From: Saksenaea vasiformis B4078
Lineage: Eukaryota; Mucoromycota; Mucoromycetes; Mucorales; Saksenaeaceae
Length of the DNA: 64,000 bases
NCBI GenBank assembly: GCA_000697055.1
Contig: JNDT01002371.1
Span: forward strand, 305,381 to 369,380
Direction of reading: 5' to 3'
The notes under the pieces were generated by a model that saw only the letters and a program-made list of their open reading frames with translations, was not told where the DNA came from and searched no databases. Shown in pieces: positions 34,452 to 45,038 of the stretch (position 1 is the first letter of the stretch; every line of letters begins with the position of its first letter). The position numbers and the translations under genes are program-made.

Positions 34452-35843
34452 CTATGAGGAGCGGTCTACCAAATGATGTGTGTGTTTTTGGCCGTCCTTT
34501 GTACGGCCTCGTGTGCATATTTCAATATCACGGACCCAGGGCGAGGCAAGACATTGCTTGATGGTCCATCGCGTGTGTGGATCGGGATCAAACATGCCGT
34601 AGAGACATTCCTGTTCAACTTCAGTGCATTTACTGAGGGGAATCCAAGTACGTCCAGGTCGCTGATGGGTGAATTCAACGAATTTTGGATCCTCCGCGCA
34701 CGCTTGGACAAAAGGGATACGTCGGTAAATTAGACAATGCCATGTCACCGCTGTACTCCAGACATCTAATGCCCTGCCGTCATAACCTTCTTCGATTGAC
34801 TGTCGGTGGTCAGCGAAGAGTTCCGGAGGCCAGTAGGGTTCGGAACCACAGTGGCCGTATGACCGATGGGCCTCGGCGTCGAAACATGACTGCACGACAT
34901 CCGCGACTCCAAAATCGGTGATTTTCAGGACACCATCCGAAGTCATCACGAGATTCTCTGGCTTGATATCACGATGAGCTACGCCGCATTGGTGCATATG
35001 CTCGAGACCTAACAGGAGCTGCTTGAACAGACAATCTATCTCTGCGTCGTTGAGATCAAAATCCTGCATGATCGTGAAGACATCACCGCCGGAACACTTT
35101 TTTGGAATGTGAGCAAGATTTTTTTTTGGGGGGGAGGAACTTACGTATTCCATCACTGTGCACCAACGATCTTTGTGGTCTTTCAAGAGGTCGTAAACCT
35201 CGACGATATGGGTATGGCGGAGTACTTTGCTGATACAGAATTCACTCGTCATACGCTTATGGTAACTGCGTTCGGTCTCATCTTTATCTTGTTTCCGATA
35301 AGCTTTGATCGCAATTGTTTTCTTCACGTCTTTGTTTCTAAGTTCCATAAGCCGGATAACGGCCGTCGCGCCGTGACCAATCACCTTCCCTTTACGAAGG
35401 TCACCATATTTTTCCTGCAGCGTGGGTAGCCTGGGCTGTGCCCATAAATCTTCTTCTTCCTCTGTTTGTTTGGAACGTGAAGCTGCTGCATGCTGCGATG
35501 TGTGCCGGCGGATTTGTTGGTAATGCGACAATGCACGTTTGACTTCGCTAAACACTGGTGACGAGGCCGAAGTCCTGTCTATCTCTAGACTGTATGCCGA
35601 ATCGGGATGTAGTTGTTGTGACGAAGAATTATTTTCCTGTGTACTTGCGCCCGCGGCTGCAAAAGCTGCCGCCAGAGATGCAGCCACCGCCGCCGCTCCT
35701 ACAGCAGGTTCGGGTTGAGGTGAAGACGGTCTGGAAGAGATGGAGAAGTTGGACAAACGTCGGGTGAGTGCCGAAAAAACAGCATCATTATTGTCATTTG
35801 TAAAGATATCCCGGAAACTTCGTTTACGTCGAGGTACACGCAT
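34452..35843 (-). CDS. HAL4/SAT4-NPR1 type Ser/Thr protein kinase
   Basis: A fungal-specific kinase class that controls nutrient and ion transporters at the plasma membrane. The N-terminal 140 residues are low complexity (Ser/Ala/Gln-rich, with an Ala run AAAVAASLAAAFAAAGAS). The kinase domain follows: glycine loop GKVIGHGATAVIRLM, lysine in TIAIKAYRK, catalytic loop HRDIKPENLV, DFGVAD, then a P+1 region CGSEPYWPPELF and WSTAVTWHCLIYRRIPF. The motifs GATAVIRL and GSxPYxPPE are those of the NPR/HAL kinases. The frame is open throughout, but 35144-35097 (48 nt, GTAAGT...AAAAAAG) is an intron whose removal restores MEY|CSGGDVF. Without intron removal, a 16-residue Lys-rich insert would disrupt the hinge. 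Start ATG at 35843. Confidence 0.88.
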   Translation of the reverse strand: MRVPRRKRSFRDIFTNDNNDAVFSALTRRLSNFSISSRPSSPQPEPAVGAAAVAASLAAAFAAAGASTQENNSSSQQLHPDSAYSLEIDRTSASSPVFSEVKRALSHYQQIRRHTSQHAAASRSKQTEEEEDLWAQPRLPTLQEKYGDLRKGKVIGHGATAVIRLMELRNKDVKKTIAIKAYRKQDKDETERSYHKRMTSEFCISKVLRHTHIVEVYDLLKDHKDRWCTVMEYVSSSPPKKNLAHIPKKCSGGDVFTIMQDFDLNDAEIDCLFKQLLLGLEHMHQCGVAHRDIKPENLVMTSDGVLKITDFGVADVVQSCFDAEAHRSYGHCGSEPYWPPELFADHRQSIEEGYDGRALDVWSTAVTWHCLIYRRIPFVQACAEDPKFVEFTHQRPGRTWIPLSKCTEVEQECLYGMFDPDPHTRWTIKQCLASPWVRDIEICTRGRTKDGQKHTHHLVDRSS

Positions 35844-36277
35844 TGTAGGAGGAGACAGAGTGATAGTTGGCTGAGCCGAACTTTGTCATGTCAAAAGAAA
35901 ATAGATCAATATCTAGATATCTAACGCAGCAGTCAAAAACTTTTTTTTTGCTTTACCCAAAAGAGTTGTCATTATCAAATGAAACGTCTTGGATAGTGAT
36001 GGTTGTAGTTGTCATGGTATTTCTGATATCCCAAAAAGGTGAAAGAAAAGAGAAGAAGGAAAAGAAGAAAAAAAAAAGGGATGAGAGTCTAACAGTTAAA
36101 AAACTAGTCTCCACACCTTCAATAATAAGCTTCCGACTTTCCCATTAAATCCTCTATACCTTTTGGGACCTTTCCCCTCAACTTGCTAACCCCTCATCAT
36201 TTCACGAAGTCGCTTATCTATAGAGTATTTCCTTTGTCGATCACGTTTTCTGTACTTTAATTTCTTTTATCTTTTTC
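35844..36277. other. Intergenic between kinase and RPA14 genes
   Basis: Contains a purine tract at about 36040-36080 (AAAGAAAAG-type) in the upstream region of the kinase gene. No gene recognised. Confidence 0.5.
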
Positions 36278-36778
36278 TTAATCGAATAATTCTGGACACT
36301 TTTGTCCATATTCCACCACCTTATTTGCCAGATCCAGGTCTATAAAAGTGAACTTTGATTTAGCGGGGAAAACTTAACCTCACGACAAAATTAGACCTAC
36401 CAAATGAATCTCCCAAGTTCGATGATTTGAACTCCATCACACTAAAGTCCTTCTCCACACGTCCAATCACTTCGACAAACTTGGTTCCCCATTGATTTTC
36501 CTTTTATAATAATAAACCTATATTAATTTCCTTTTGTTATATGACAGTTTATAACAACTTACACCGTTGAGTTTAACCAAGACTTGTCCACCGTCTGAAG
36601 CTTGAATAACTGCTGTGTCTCCAGAAAACTAACATTGCACCTCGTGATCAGTCTCCATAAAAGATCCAAGCTGTTGCTGCATTCTCCTTACTGAAATCAC
36701 TTTGCCACAAATGCGCACAGTCCGATCCACATATTTCTCTCGCAAAACTGAATTGATACGGGGTGTAGGTTTCTCCAT
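36278..36778 (-). CDS. Replication protein A 14-kDa subunit (RPA3/Rfa3)
   Basis: The smallest subunit of the single-strand DNA-binding trimer RPA; one OB fold. ATG at 36778 gives MEKPTPRINSVLREKYVDRT and VRICGKVIS. An intron is removed, then FSGDTAVIQASDGGQVLVKL, an intron, then ENQWGTKFVEVIGRVEKDFS and VMEFKSSNLGDSF, an intron, and last DLDLANKVVEYGQKCPELFD with TAA at 36280-36278. The order PRIN, OB strands ('VxxxGxV...VQASDGGxVxVxL...xVEVxGxVxxD') and the final amphipathic helix ending in FPELF-type residues match RPA14. About 110 residues, normal. The gene is too broken by introns to appear as a long open frame. It is divergent from the Tsr2 gene. Confidence 0.85.
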
Positions 36779-37314
36779 GAAGATCGATTAAAAAAAGAAG
36801 AACCTCAGGTTGAAAGAACGGGCTGCGCGCGATTTTCGTGTGTGTCAACGCGAATTCCAAAATTACGTCAAAAAAGTCCGACTCGGACGTGTGGATATTG
36901 ATGGTATGGTAACATTACTGGATTTCTTACATTGTTCTACCGTCAAATTTCGAAAAAAAAAGCAAATTCAATCGAAAAAAAAAAGATATAGACAGGATAA
37001 CCGAACCAAGCTGGACGCGGACAATTGAGAATGCCTTGCACAAAGAGGCCAATGAATAGCATCATTTCGATAGGTTAACGTTATGTCCAAAAGAAGAATA
37101 AATTGTCTGAAAGAAACAGAAAGGCACACAGTATATTCTTCATTTATCTTGCGTTGTACTTGAGTAGACGCAGCTCAGAGAAAGACACAGTACAAAAAGC
37201 CTTTGCGTCGCTTTCAATCATGCCTTCACATCAGCAAGTCACAAAACGTGCCTTTTTTCTGTTCTTTTTTTTTTTTTGCCTTCGGTCTCTCATTTATTGT
37301 TGATTTTTTCCACC
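36779..37314. promoter_or_regulatory. Bidirectional promoter region between RPA14 and Tsr2 genes
   Basis: A 536-bp divergent intergenic region with A-runs at 36950-36985 and a T-run at 37263-37277 close to the Tsr2 start. A frame on the plus strand (36810-37028) is antisense-like and basic and is not supported. Promoter role is inferred from position only. Confidence 0.4.
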
Positions 37315-38027
37315 ATGGCAGCCCAAGTTCATCCAAATAAGTTGGCATTTGCAGAAGGTGTTCGTTATATATTTCAGTCATGGACTGCACTACGATTAGC
37401 GGTGGAACAAGATTGGGGCGGTGTTGAATCAGCCGAGAAGCGAGACTGGATGATCGATGTGGTTGTGGACTATTTCGACAAAAGTAAATAAAACTGGAAT
37501 GGGGGGACGTCATTTTTATTGATAAACGATGTAGATGGAAAAAAGCTGGATGTTGAAGATATTGAGGACATCCTGACCCAGATCATGGGCGACGAGTTCC
37601 ACACGATATTGGAAGACGATTCTGCATATCTTGTAAGTTCTATTATGCTTCTTTTCTCGATATTAAGATAATTTCATCTTAGGTTTCCAAGCATATTGTT
37701 GAGTTATTCCAACAATGTATCAAGGGTAACCTCACCGAGGTTGAACGGCTACGAGCAAAACATCAGACACAAAGCCAGACAACTGCATCGAGTTGTGCCA
37801 AACAAGGAGGCGAGGATGATTCCAGTGATGATGACGATGAAGGCGATGATAATGACGATGATGATGATGATGTAAGGGAAAAAAAGAATTGAAAAGATGG
37901 TTTGATCTGACTCTATTTGATGGATGTACAGATGGATACAGATGAGAATGCAGCAGGACCTTCATCAAGACCGCCATGCGAGCCTTTGGTGGATGAAGAT
38001 GGTTGGGAAACTGTACGACGTAGATAA
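37315..38027 (+). CDS. TSR2: Pre-rRNA-processing protein Tsr2
   Basis: Chaperone that delivers ribosomal protein eS26 during 40S assembly. ATG at 37315 gives MAAQVHPNKLAFAEGVRYIF, then WTALRLAVEQDWGGVESAEK, which is the conserved Tsr2 core (WxALxxAVExxWGG). Exons continue after introns near 37486-37536, 37634-37682 and 37873-37931: VDGKKLDVEDIEDILTQIMG, DEFHTILEDDSAYLVSK and an acidic tail of repeated Asp (37820-37870). The ending GWETVRRR (TAA 38025-38027) is the family's 'DDGWTxVxxR' C-terminus. It converges on the PARP-type zinc-finger gene with only 28 bp between stop codons. Confidence 0.92.
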
Positions 38028-38055
38028 TAGATTTCAAAATTGTAAAAAAGAAACA

Positions 38056-38797
38056 TTATTTTTGTAAGGCTGCCTGGATTTCCTTTGTGATGGATTCAAG
38101 TTCTAGTTGATCCTGCAACGATGGTAGAACAGAAGGCTTCTTGGGTGCTGCTGGCTTAGTCACCTTTTTCTTATCCTTTTTCGCGCTCTTCGTCTCCAAT
38201 GCCTTCTTCATCGTACTCTTTTTCACTGCGTTCTTTTTTGGTTTATCGCTCTTTGTTGGCGCGGTCTTCGCTTGTGTGCCAGTCAATCCACTGGTCATGT
38301 CCACATCCTCCTCATTTGCCTTCTCTTCTTTCGCTGTTGATGGTGCCTCCTCTTCCTCATTTTCTGCCGTCGTCGTTGCCGGGGGCTTCACTGTGAGCCA
38401 AGATGCATTTACACCCTGCTTGATAACAGATTGGACTCTCTGCTTATCCTAATGAACAGTGGATCAGTATATACACATGAGAAAAAGCGAGTTACTTTTT
38501 CGGACAAAGCTGGGTATCCTCTAAACTGCTCAATAGGTATCTGGGTCAATAATTGAGGAACTAAATAGAAGCATTGCGTGAGATACAGCATGCATCACTA
38601 TCATGAATACCTTTCCAGCATTTGAAATGCCACCATGTATGCTTGGCAAAACGTTTCTTTTCTTTCTTGTTCTTTCGGAAAATTGAGCCGGCGCGAAGCG
38701 ATTTGTGTGAAATAGGTTTGCCACAGTCGACACACTTGCTGAACTGTTTGGCATACTCGATGCAGTAAGTCGTGATGCCTTCCGTTGATTCTGACAT
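38056..38797 (-). CDS. Small PARP-type zinc-finger protein
   Basis: ATG at 38797 gives MSESTEGITTYCIEYAKQFS, then KCVDCGKPISHKSLRAG and WWHFKCWK. This C-x2-C...H-x2-C arrangement with WWHxxCW is the PARP-type zinc finger, which recognises DNA ends or nicks. Two introns (near 38612-38560 and 38495-38450) separate it from VPQLLTQIPIEQFRGYPALS (the 'I..GxxxLxxxD' helix after the finger) and a Lys/Ala/Glu-rich low-complexity tail ending ITKEIQAALQK. No poly(ADP-ribose) polymerase or ligase domain is present, so it is a stand-alone finger of about 190 residues. Function unknown; nuclear DNA-binding is the likely role. Confidence 0.8.
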
Positions 38798-40518
38798 GGT
38801 GCTGATCATTAACAGAAACAAAAAAGAAAAAAAAGACTGCTTTAAGCAGTTGAGTCTCCGCACTTGCAAAAAAGAAATTGACATGTTGGGTTTATCCATT
38901 TTGCATTGGCTTCCTCTGCATGCCTTTTTGACGCTCCAGCAAAGATTTGATTTGTGTAAAGTTTTTCTGTTCTGGTTGACGCTCTCAATCAAACGTACTT
39001 ACCCTTAAGGCTGGAAGCTTTGTACCTACAATAATTGCATTTGCGCTTGAACCATACGCTTTGGCCACGTGCAGTCTACAATCTATCTTCACCAAATTGA
39101 AGGTGTACCTGTAGTATATTTGTACAAGTATGTTATAGAATCTATTATAAATATCATCAATGATGATGTGTTGGCTAAATTATGTCTTGATACAACCACC
39201 AGCTATCGATCTGGATATTCCTGAAAATAAAGTCGTAAGTATGCGCTGATCTGTAACCCCTTTTTTGCGGGGGATAACCGAAGATTTGGATTGAAGTGCT
39301 TCAATGATGGTTTCTCGGTACCCTATTCGAAAACATATAATTGCCTCGAGATAAGGAAGATGTTTCATTGAAGCAAAGATGTTGTTTTGCGTTGAGGTGG
39401 CTGAGTGATGCTTTCTCAGTATAATCTCCTTTGCTGCCCCTCTTTCTGCTGATCGAATGAATTTTGCGTCCATCTGAGGACCAATCTAATGCAAGTAAGA
39501 TGCTATTTTGTCACCAATTTACTACTATAGCTGCATATTTAATACCTTTCTTGACGCAAACCTGGCGCTTTGTGGACACAAAATTTATATAGACTAGCGT
39601 AAGAATCCATCCAATAAGCAGTATGTAGCAAGAGTCTCTTAGGAAAACAACGCATTTCTGCACTGCATACATTGACAGTCAGCGTTTATCGACATTGTAC
39701 CTTGAAAGAACATAGATCCATTTCGTTATTAAAAATCATCTTTCCGTAAATTCTAGACAAAGTTTATATTAAATTACGATACAGTTCAAAGAGAATGCAG
39801 AAAGTCAATATAGGCCAGTGTAAAAAAGGTACAAACGCTGACACCAAAAAGGAGAAGAGATTAAAGATCTCTCACAGCCCAAAAGATCAGTCTAAACCAA
39901 AATATACCAAAAGAAGGCGTCTTTCGTTACCATGGTTTTGTACATCTTGGCAAAAATCCATACTAAACAGCAATACATGAAAGAGAAAAAAAAACACGTG
40001 TTTGTTACTGATGAGATGGTAAGCAGTTTTAAGGAAACGCATGATAATCCACACTACTTCCAGTTGTACAATGTTAATTTTTCCGAAAAGCAATCATTGC
40101 ATGGCTCCGACAGGGTTACATCAGAGAAAATGGCGTAGCAACCGCGGCAGAGTTGGCACATGAATGCAGCACTGAAACGAATCACATGGTGTTGTAACAA
40201 AACAGCAGTAGCTATGCACATTATGCTAGACAATAACACATAATATAATCCAATGAAACAGCAAAGGCTGTTCTCTTTTTTTTTCTGAATTACATGCTAA
40301 TTAAGGAGAAGAAAGAAAATATATATCGGTGCTGAAACATCCATGCTGGAATAAGTTATGTAAAGCCTGATTTGCAGCGTACTGGCGAGCGTTCGCATTA
40401 TCTATATAGGATCGTATTGTCGTTTATGCAAGTGGAAATAAGGAGGTGGTACGATGCGTCATTTACAAGTAGAAAGGGAAGGTGCGAGAGAGAGAAGAGG
40501 GGAGAAAGCGGTGCCGTG
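38798..40518. other. Long intergenic region with unassigned frames
   Basis: About 1.7 kb. A minus-strand frame at 39180-39473 (KFIRSAERGAAKEIILRKHH, then RIGYRETIIEALQSKS) has coding-like composition but no family I recognise, and no splice partners were found. A plus frame at 39795-39980 is Lys-rich and probably chance. Confidence 0.4.
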
Positions 40519-41871
40519 TCATCGAGATGCCATGTCCATTTCATATTGTTCAGGTGTTGCATCGCGTCCATGCGGATCTACCAGCGTTGTACTCGATGCA
40601 AAAGTCATGACTGAACCTGGTGTGGTGGGCATGACGAGGGATGAAGACTTTTTAAGACGAAGTGTACTTGGTTTGGTGCGTATGCGAGGGGGTTCGACAA
40701 CAGAGACTCGCTTAGGTGTAGATGTTGTCGGTGAGGGGTTCATGACTGTTGTTGAGGTCATGCCACTGCGCAATGTCTCGTTAGAATAGCTCGATAAACG
40801 TTGGGGAAGATCGTCGTCGTCGTCTAATTGTTCTGAGACATGTTTCGTATTGATAGGAAAATCAAGCCCTGTGCCGATCATACGTTGTGGCCAGAACCAA
40901 AACAACGGTTGTGGGCCAAGCACAGTTCGAATATTATTCATCGCTCCATGATCATAAGGATACTTGACATTTTGTATCTTGCCCATGCTTCGCATTGTTA
41001 ATGAACGACCTTTCTCCCATCCTTCGATGGTGGTTGTGTTTGTGGTCACACAGTACACGTGGTAACCACTAAGGATGCCAACACCAACAATCACCAGAGC
41101 GGTCAGGACATAATTAATCGAGAGAAAGACGATCTCTGTCGTAGGTGGTCGGAGATTACTCTGCAATGACACAAAGAAATCAATAACACAATCATTTCGA
41201 TAAGGAGAACTTACGTTGTGTAGCTCCCAAACAATTTGAGCCAGTCTACAGCTTAGCAGCACAAACAAGTAAATGGTACCAATGTCGACGTAGACCAAAA
41301 AGCGCAAAAAATGACCATAGTTGGCAAATCCAACACAATTATTAATCCAAGGACAATGGTGGTCCATCTTTAAAACGCATCGACCACACGTTCGGCAATG
41401 GTGAGTCCGTGGCGGTTTGTAGTTATTACAAGTTTTACAAAAGCGCGGTGCATGATTCGATCGTTTGACTTCGACGTGCGTATGATGTTCCGGCATCTAA
41501 AATATACATGTATACGTTTGCGTAAATATACATATATATCTTCTTTTTTTTTCTTTTTTTTCTATCTGCATGGTTTTATACTCGACTGAATGGTAACCAT
41601 GGCTCTCATTGTCATGCATAAAATAGAAGAAAAGTGTATGTACCCAGTTTTCAGGCACATGGCCTGGTTCAGTCAAACAGGTCAAAGCATAATTGATGTA
41701 GATAAGGATGACAAAGACATTGAATGGTACGAGGACAGCGACGGTGTGCAGGGTGGGGCCACCCAAAAATTGCCAAAGGACAAAGATTTGTGACGTGTAA
41801 GCAACGAATGTTATTAATACAATCACCGAGAACACGATACATTGTCCTTGTAGTTCCTTCAACGTCATCAT
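40519..41871 (-). CDS. DHHC palmitoyltransferase (Pfa4-like)
   Basis: S-acylates cytosolic Cys residues of membrane proteins. ATG at 41871 (MMTLKELQGQCIVFSVIVLI) opens two membrane segments ending ALTCLTEPGHVPENW, the conserved DPG-type motif. Then an intron (about 41650-41497) and the DHHC domain: RFCKTCNNYKPPRTHHCRTC, GRCVLKMDHHCPWINNCVGF, ANYGHF. Two more membrane segments follow, with TTNTTTIE (the TTxE motif). A 54-nt in-frame intron (GTAAGT...TTGCAG) sits after WELHN, near 41214-41161. The Ser/Thr-rich C-terminal tail (about 120 residues) is poorly conserved. The DHHC core and short loop layout resemble fungal Pfa4; the exact paralogue is not certain. Confidence 0.88.
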
Positions 41872-42599
41872 ATAATTTAGTAAAATAATAAAAAGAGATA
41901 GAGGAGAAGGATAAAAGAAAGGATATAAAAAATGGTTCTTTTTTTTCTGTTGGCGCACAACAGGGGAAAAGGGGGAAGGGAAGGAAGGAAGAAAAGAAAA
42001 GAAAAGAAGGGAAGAGAGAGGAAAACGAAAAAAAAAGGGTACGATGATAAATGAGCGGGTCAACGCACATAATCTCATACGCTCACTCAACTCATCTTTT
42101 TTTTTTTTCAACTCTCACAACGAACATTGCAACAACGGAATTATCGGGTTGTCCGGGGCAACCGTATTGTGCCACAGTGGTTTACCATATGTAACTTAGT
42201 AACTCGTGCTAAAACCTAAAATAATCCAAGGATGATCGTCTCCCTCTTCTTGCCCTTACATACAACAATGCAAATCTCACTATATCTTCTTTTCTTTTGT
42301 TATATTTTTTCTGTTCTTGACATCCGAACCGAGCGGAGTAGGCGCCTTTTCATTTTTTATCAGCCGTTGTTCCGCTCGTGATGCCGAGCCATAAATGAAC
42401 GAGTCATTTATTTTGTACGCACGAGTCAGCGATCGTGCCATTAGGTGCAACACATAAAAGTAAATAAAATAGTTTCATCTCCCAAAAGGTTTTTCAGTCA
42501 TGCCCTCTTCTATTATCGTGAACCTTCCGTTAGTTCGGCACACTCCCTTTATAATAGCTTCTTCACTTGCAAGCTGTACAAATGTGGTACATTGTTCCG
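41872..42599. other. Intergenic; purine/pyrimidine tracts
   Basis: Directly upstream of the palmitoyltransferase start is a long purine tract on the plus strand (about 41960-42035, GGAAGGAAGAAAAG type). No gene recognised. The COG5-derived relic begins near 42600. Confidence 0.5.
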
Positions 42600-44030
42600 A
42601 AAAGGAGATTGATTTTTTGACAAGGACTAGACAACAAAAGGATAATGAACAAGCCTTTGAGGAGATCCGACATATCGTGCGCCGCTGTCAATCGGCCCTA
42701 AATCCAGGAAGAGTAAAATCCTTACGCCACACAGAAAAATCAAAAAAAAAAATCAAACAGCGAATGCTCTTGATAAAATCATCCACTTAATTGATCACAA
42801 CACTCACATCTCTACACTGTGGACTCGTATCCATACGTGAGATGCTGACCGGTACCGAATTCCAGTTTGGTCATATCTTCCGCCAGGTTTAATTTACTCG
42901 CACGATGCTGGCCTGAAAAAGGAAGAGGTGCAACATGTTCTTATGAGCCTGACATGCCTTCGATAAAAATATCCATAGAGGACATTACAACACTTGGCTT
43001 TATTGTACCTCCATTCCGCAAGAAATCTGGGAAATAGCTTTTACGTGTCAATAACGAACATGTGGACTCTATTTCTTCCTACGATCGCCCGTTGATAACA
43101 TCAGTAAAACCCGTAAAGCATTCTAAAAAGCGTTTGATGGTCGATTGTTAGTATTAACCGACAGAAACCTTACGCGATGAGAACTATTGATCAATGATGA
43201 ACCGCATTAAATCGATGTAATAGTGTTTCAGATTTGCCAAGTCGATATCTATCCTAAGTTATGCCAGCACGAGCTTTCACATCCCAGATATCCTAATGTT
43301 ATCAGAGTCCAGTACAGCACGTCTTTTTCTTTGCGGACAACCCAATAAACACGTTCCGTTCCACACAGCGGCCTGGGAAGAAGTAAACCCTCATGCAGTA
43401 GACATCGTAGCTCTGGACAATCACTGGCAAACAAGATTTGTAGAAGTGTCAAACCTGTTTGAATAGATAGGCTGACATTTTTACTAGCTTTCGTCTCATT
43501 GCCTAAAAACTGCTTGATAGAATGCGTCCAAAATAGTATCATTGAAAGTTTGCACCGCACGTATCAATGTCATTAAGTGTATCTCAGTCCCGCGCTTGCT
43601 GTTGCTACTTCTTCCCAAAGCGATATATGCATAAATTAATTTTTTTTAGTTTCAATGCCTTTTCTAGACATACACCTGCTTCTCACTCTCGATGTCAACG
43701 TGTTCAGAACCACATGAAAAAAAAGATGAGTACCTTGGGACAAGAGCCGCTCAGCAGATTGTCCATATGGTCCCGCACTGCTGAACCAGGTGCTTATGAT
43801 CGTGAAACGTCAACTTATTTGTTCCGCCACAGCAGAATCTTTATCAATATCTTTGCATTCTAACTTATGCTGTATATTCTGTGAATGATCTAAACTTATT
43901 GCCCATTTTTACTTGATTTCGATTGACGAGATTTCGTTGGCGGCAATATCGATTCTTCCGAAATCACCATATGTGCAAAAATAAGGATGGCCGACTATTC
44001 ATTATCCCTTTCATCCATGTATAAAACTAT
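42600..44030 (-). pseudogene. Decayed partial duplicate of COG5
   Basis: Stretches line up in order and orientation with the COG5 gene at 45.2-47.4 kb. Examples: GCTGGCCTGAAAAAGGAAGA at about 42910 and 45550; TTCCGCAAGAAA...GGGAAAG/TA near 43015 and 45664; a GCCGCTGTCAA block at 42680 and 45307; ACGAGATTTCGTTGG at 43928 versus ATGGGATTTCGTTGG at 47337; CATGTAT after a CCCTTTCA/CCCCTTCA block near 44010 and 47430. The relic is shorter than the source interval (about 1.4 versus 2.2 kb), so parts have been lost. It has stops in all frames and no splice structure. Open frames inside it (for example 43249-43560) do not reproduce COG5 protein. Confidence 0.75.
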
Positions 44031-45038
44031 GTGCCAAGTGTGCTTCTTCCCTCCCCCTTGAACCACATCACAAACTAAAACAGACATAGGCTATCGGCGA
44101 GAAGTTATGCATACTGAATACAGAAAAGAGAAATACGTAGGTATACGTATTGGTGAAGTACTTTACGAATAGTTCTGGAAAGGTCCAAACTTTTCAAATA
44201 GAAGAATGACAATGTTGAAGTTTCTGCACTGTCACTATTCAATTAAGAGCAATGCATGCTAACCCCAATAGCGTAAACATGCATATGCAAAAAGTGCAAG
44301 AAGGATATCTATCTTCAATAAGAAGGACAAAGAAGTCCTTTTGGAATACATTCATGAGAAATAGTTAGGTTCTGGAACAACTGACGGAGTGGCATAGTAG
44401 GACTTAGCAAAAAAAAAAAGTACTCCTGCATTTGCCACGATGTGTATTGCGAGCCATGAAATGACAAGCGTATGAACGACCTCTCCCCTTATCAATGCTT
44501 AATGGCATTCGCTCCCTATTGGTTATATAGCCCAGTGTAGCACTCGGAAACGTACATTTACAGTGGCATTTATAGCCTTCAGCCAGTCAGTTACAAGCAT
44601 CTGAAGTGTTCACACTGAGTTTAGATACTATTGCTGTGTCCCTATCTCACATCAAGCTGAGTTTCTGATTTACCCTTAGTCGCAGTTGCAATGCAGCTCG
44701 CAATGTTAAAGGGCTGCAGACTCTTCCCAAGCGACACAGAGAAAAGGATTGATCTTTTGCATCACGGCATATCAACCATAAAGATACTCAAGGGAGCAGA
44801 ATTCCAGAGAATAAAAACGAAAACGGATTGTGTTGATATCTTTAAGAGTGCGTACAGGTGAATATCAGTTGAAACATTGGATAACAATATTTTCCATGAC
44901 AATGTAATGCAAACTGTCACGTTCTTCGTCCGTCACTTTAGAAGATAATTAAATTACGCGACGTCAACTTTTGGAAACCACAATAGTTCTTAAAAAGAAA
45001 AGGCGACAAGGAGATTCGCTGGTCATAAGAGCGCGCGA
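44031..45038. other. Intergenic
   Basis: AT-rich. I saw no clear continuation of the COG5 relic and no gene. Confidence 0.4.

Noticed and set aside
43249..43560. 103-codon minus-strand frame
   Set aside because: It lies inside the COG5-derived relic and is not in the COG5 reading frame.
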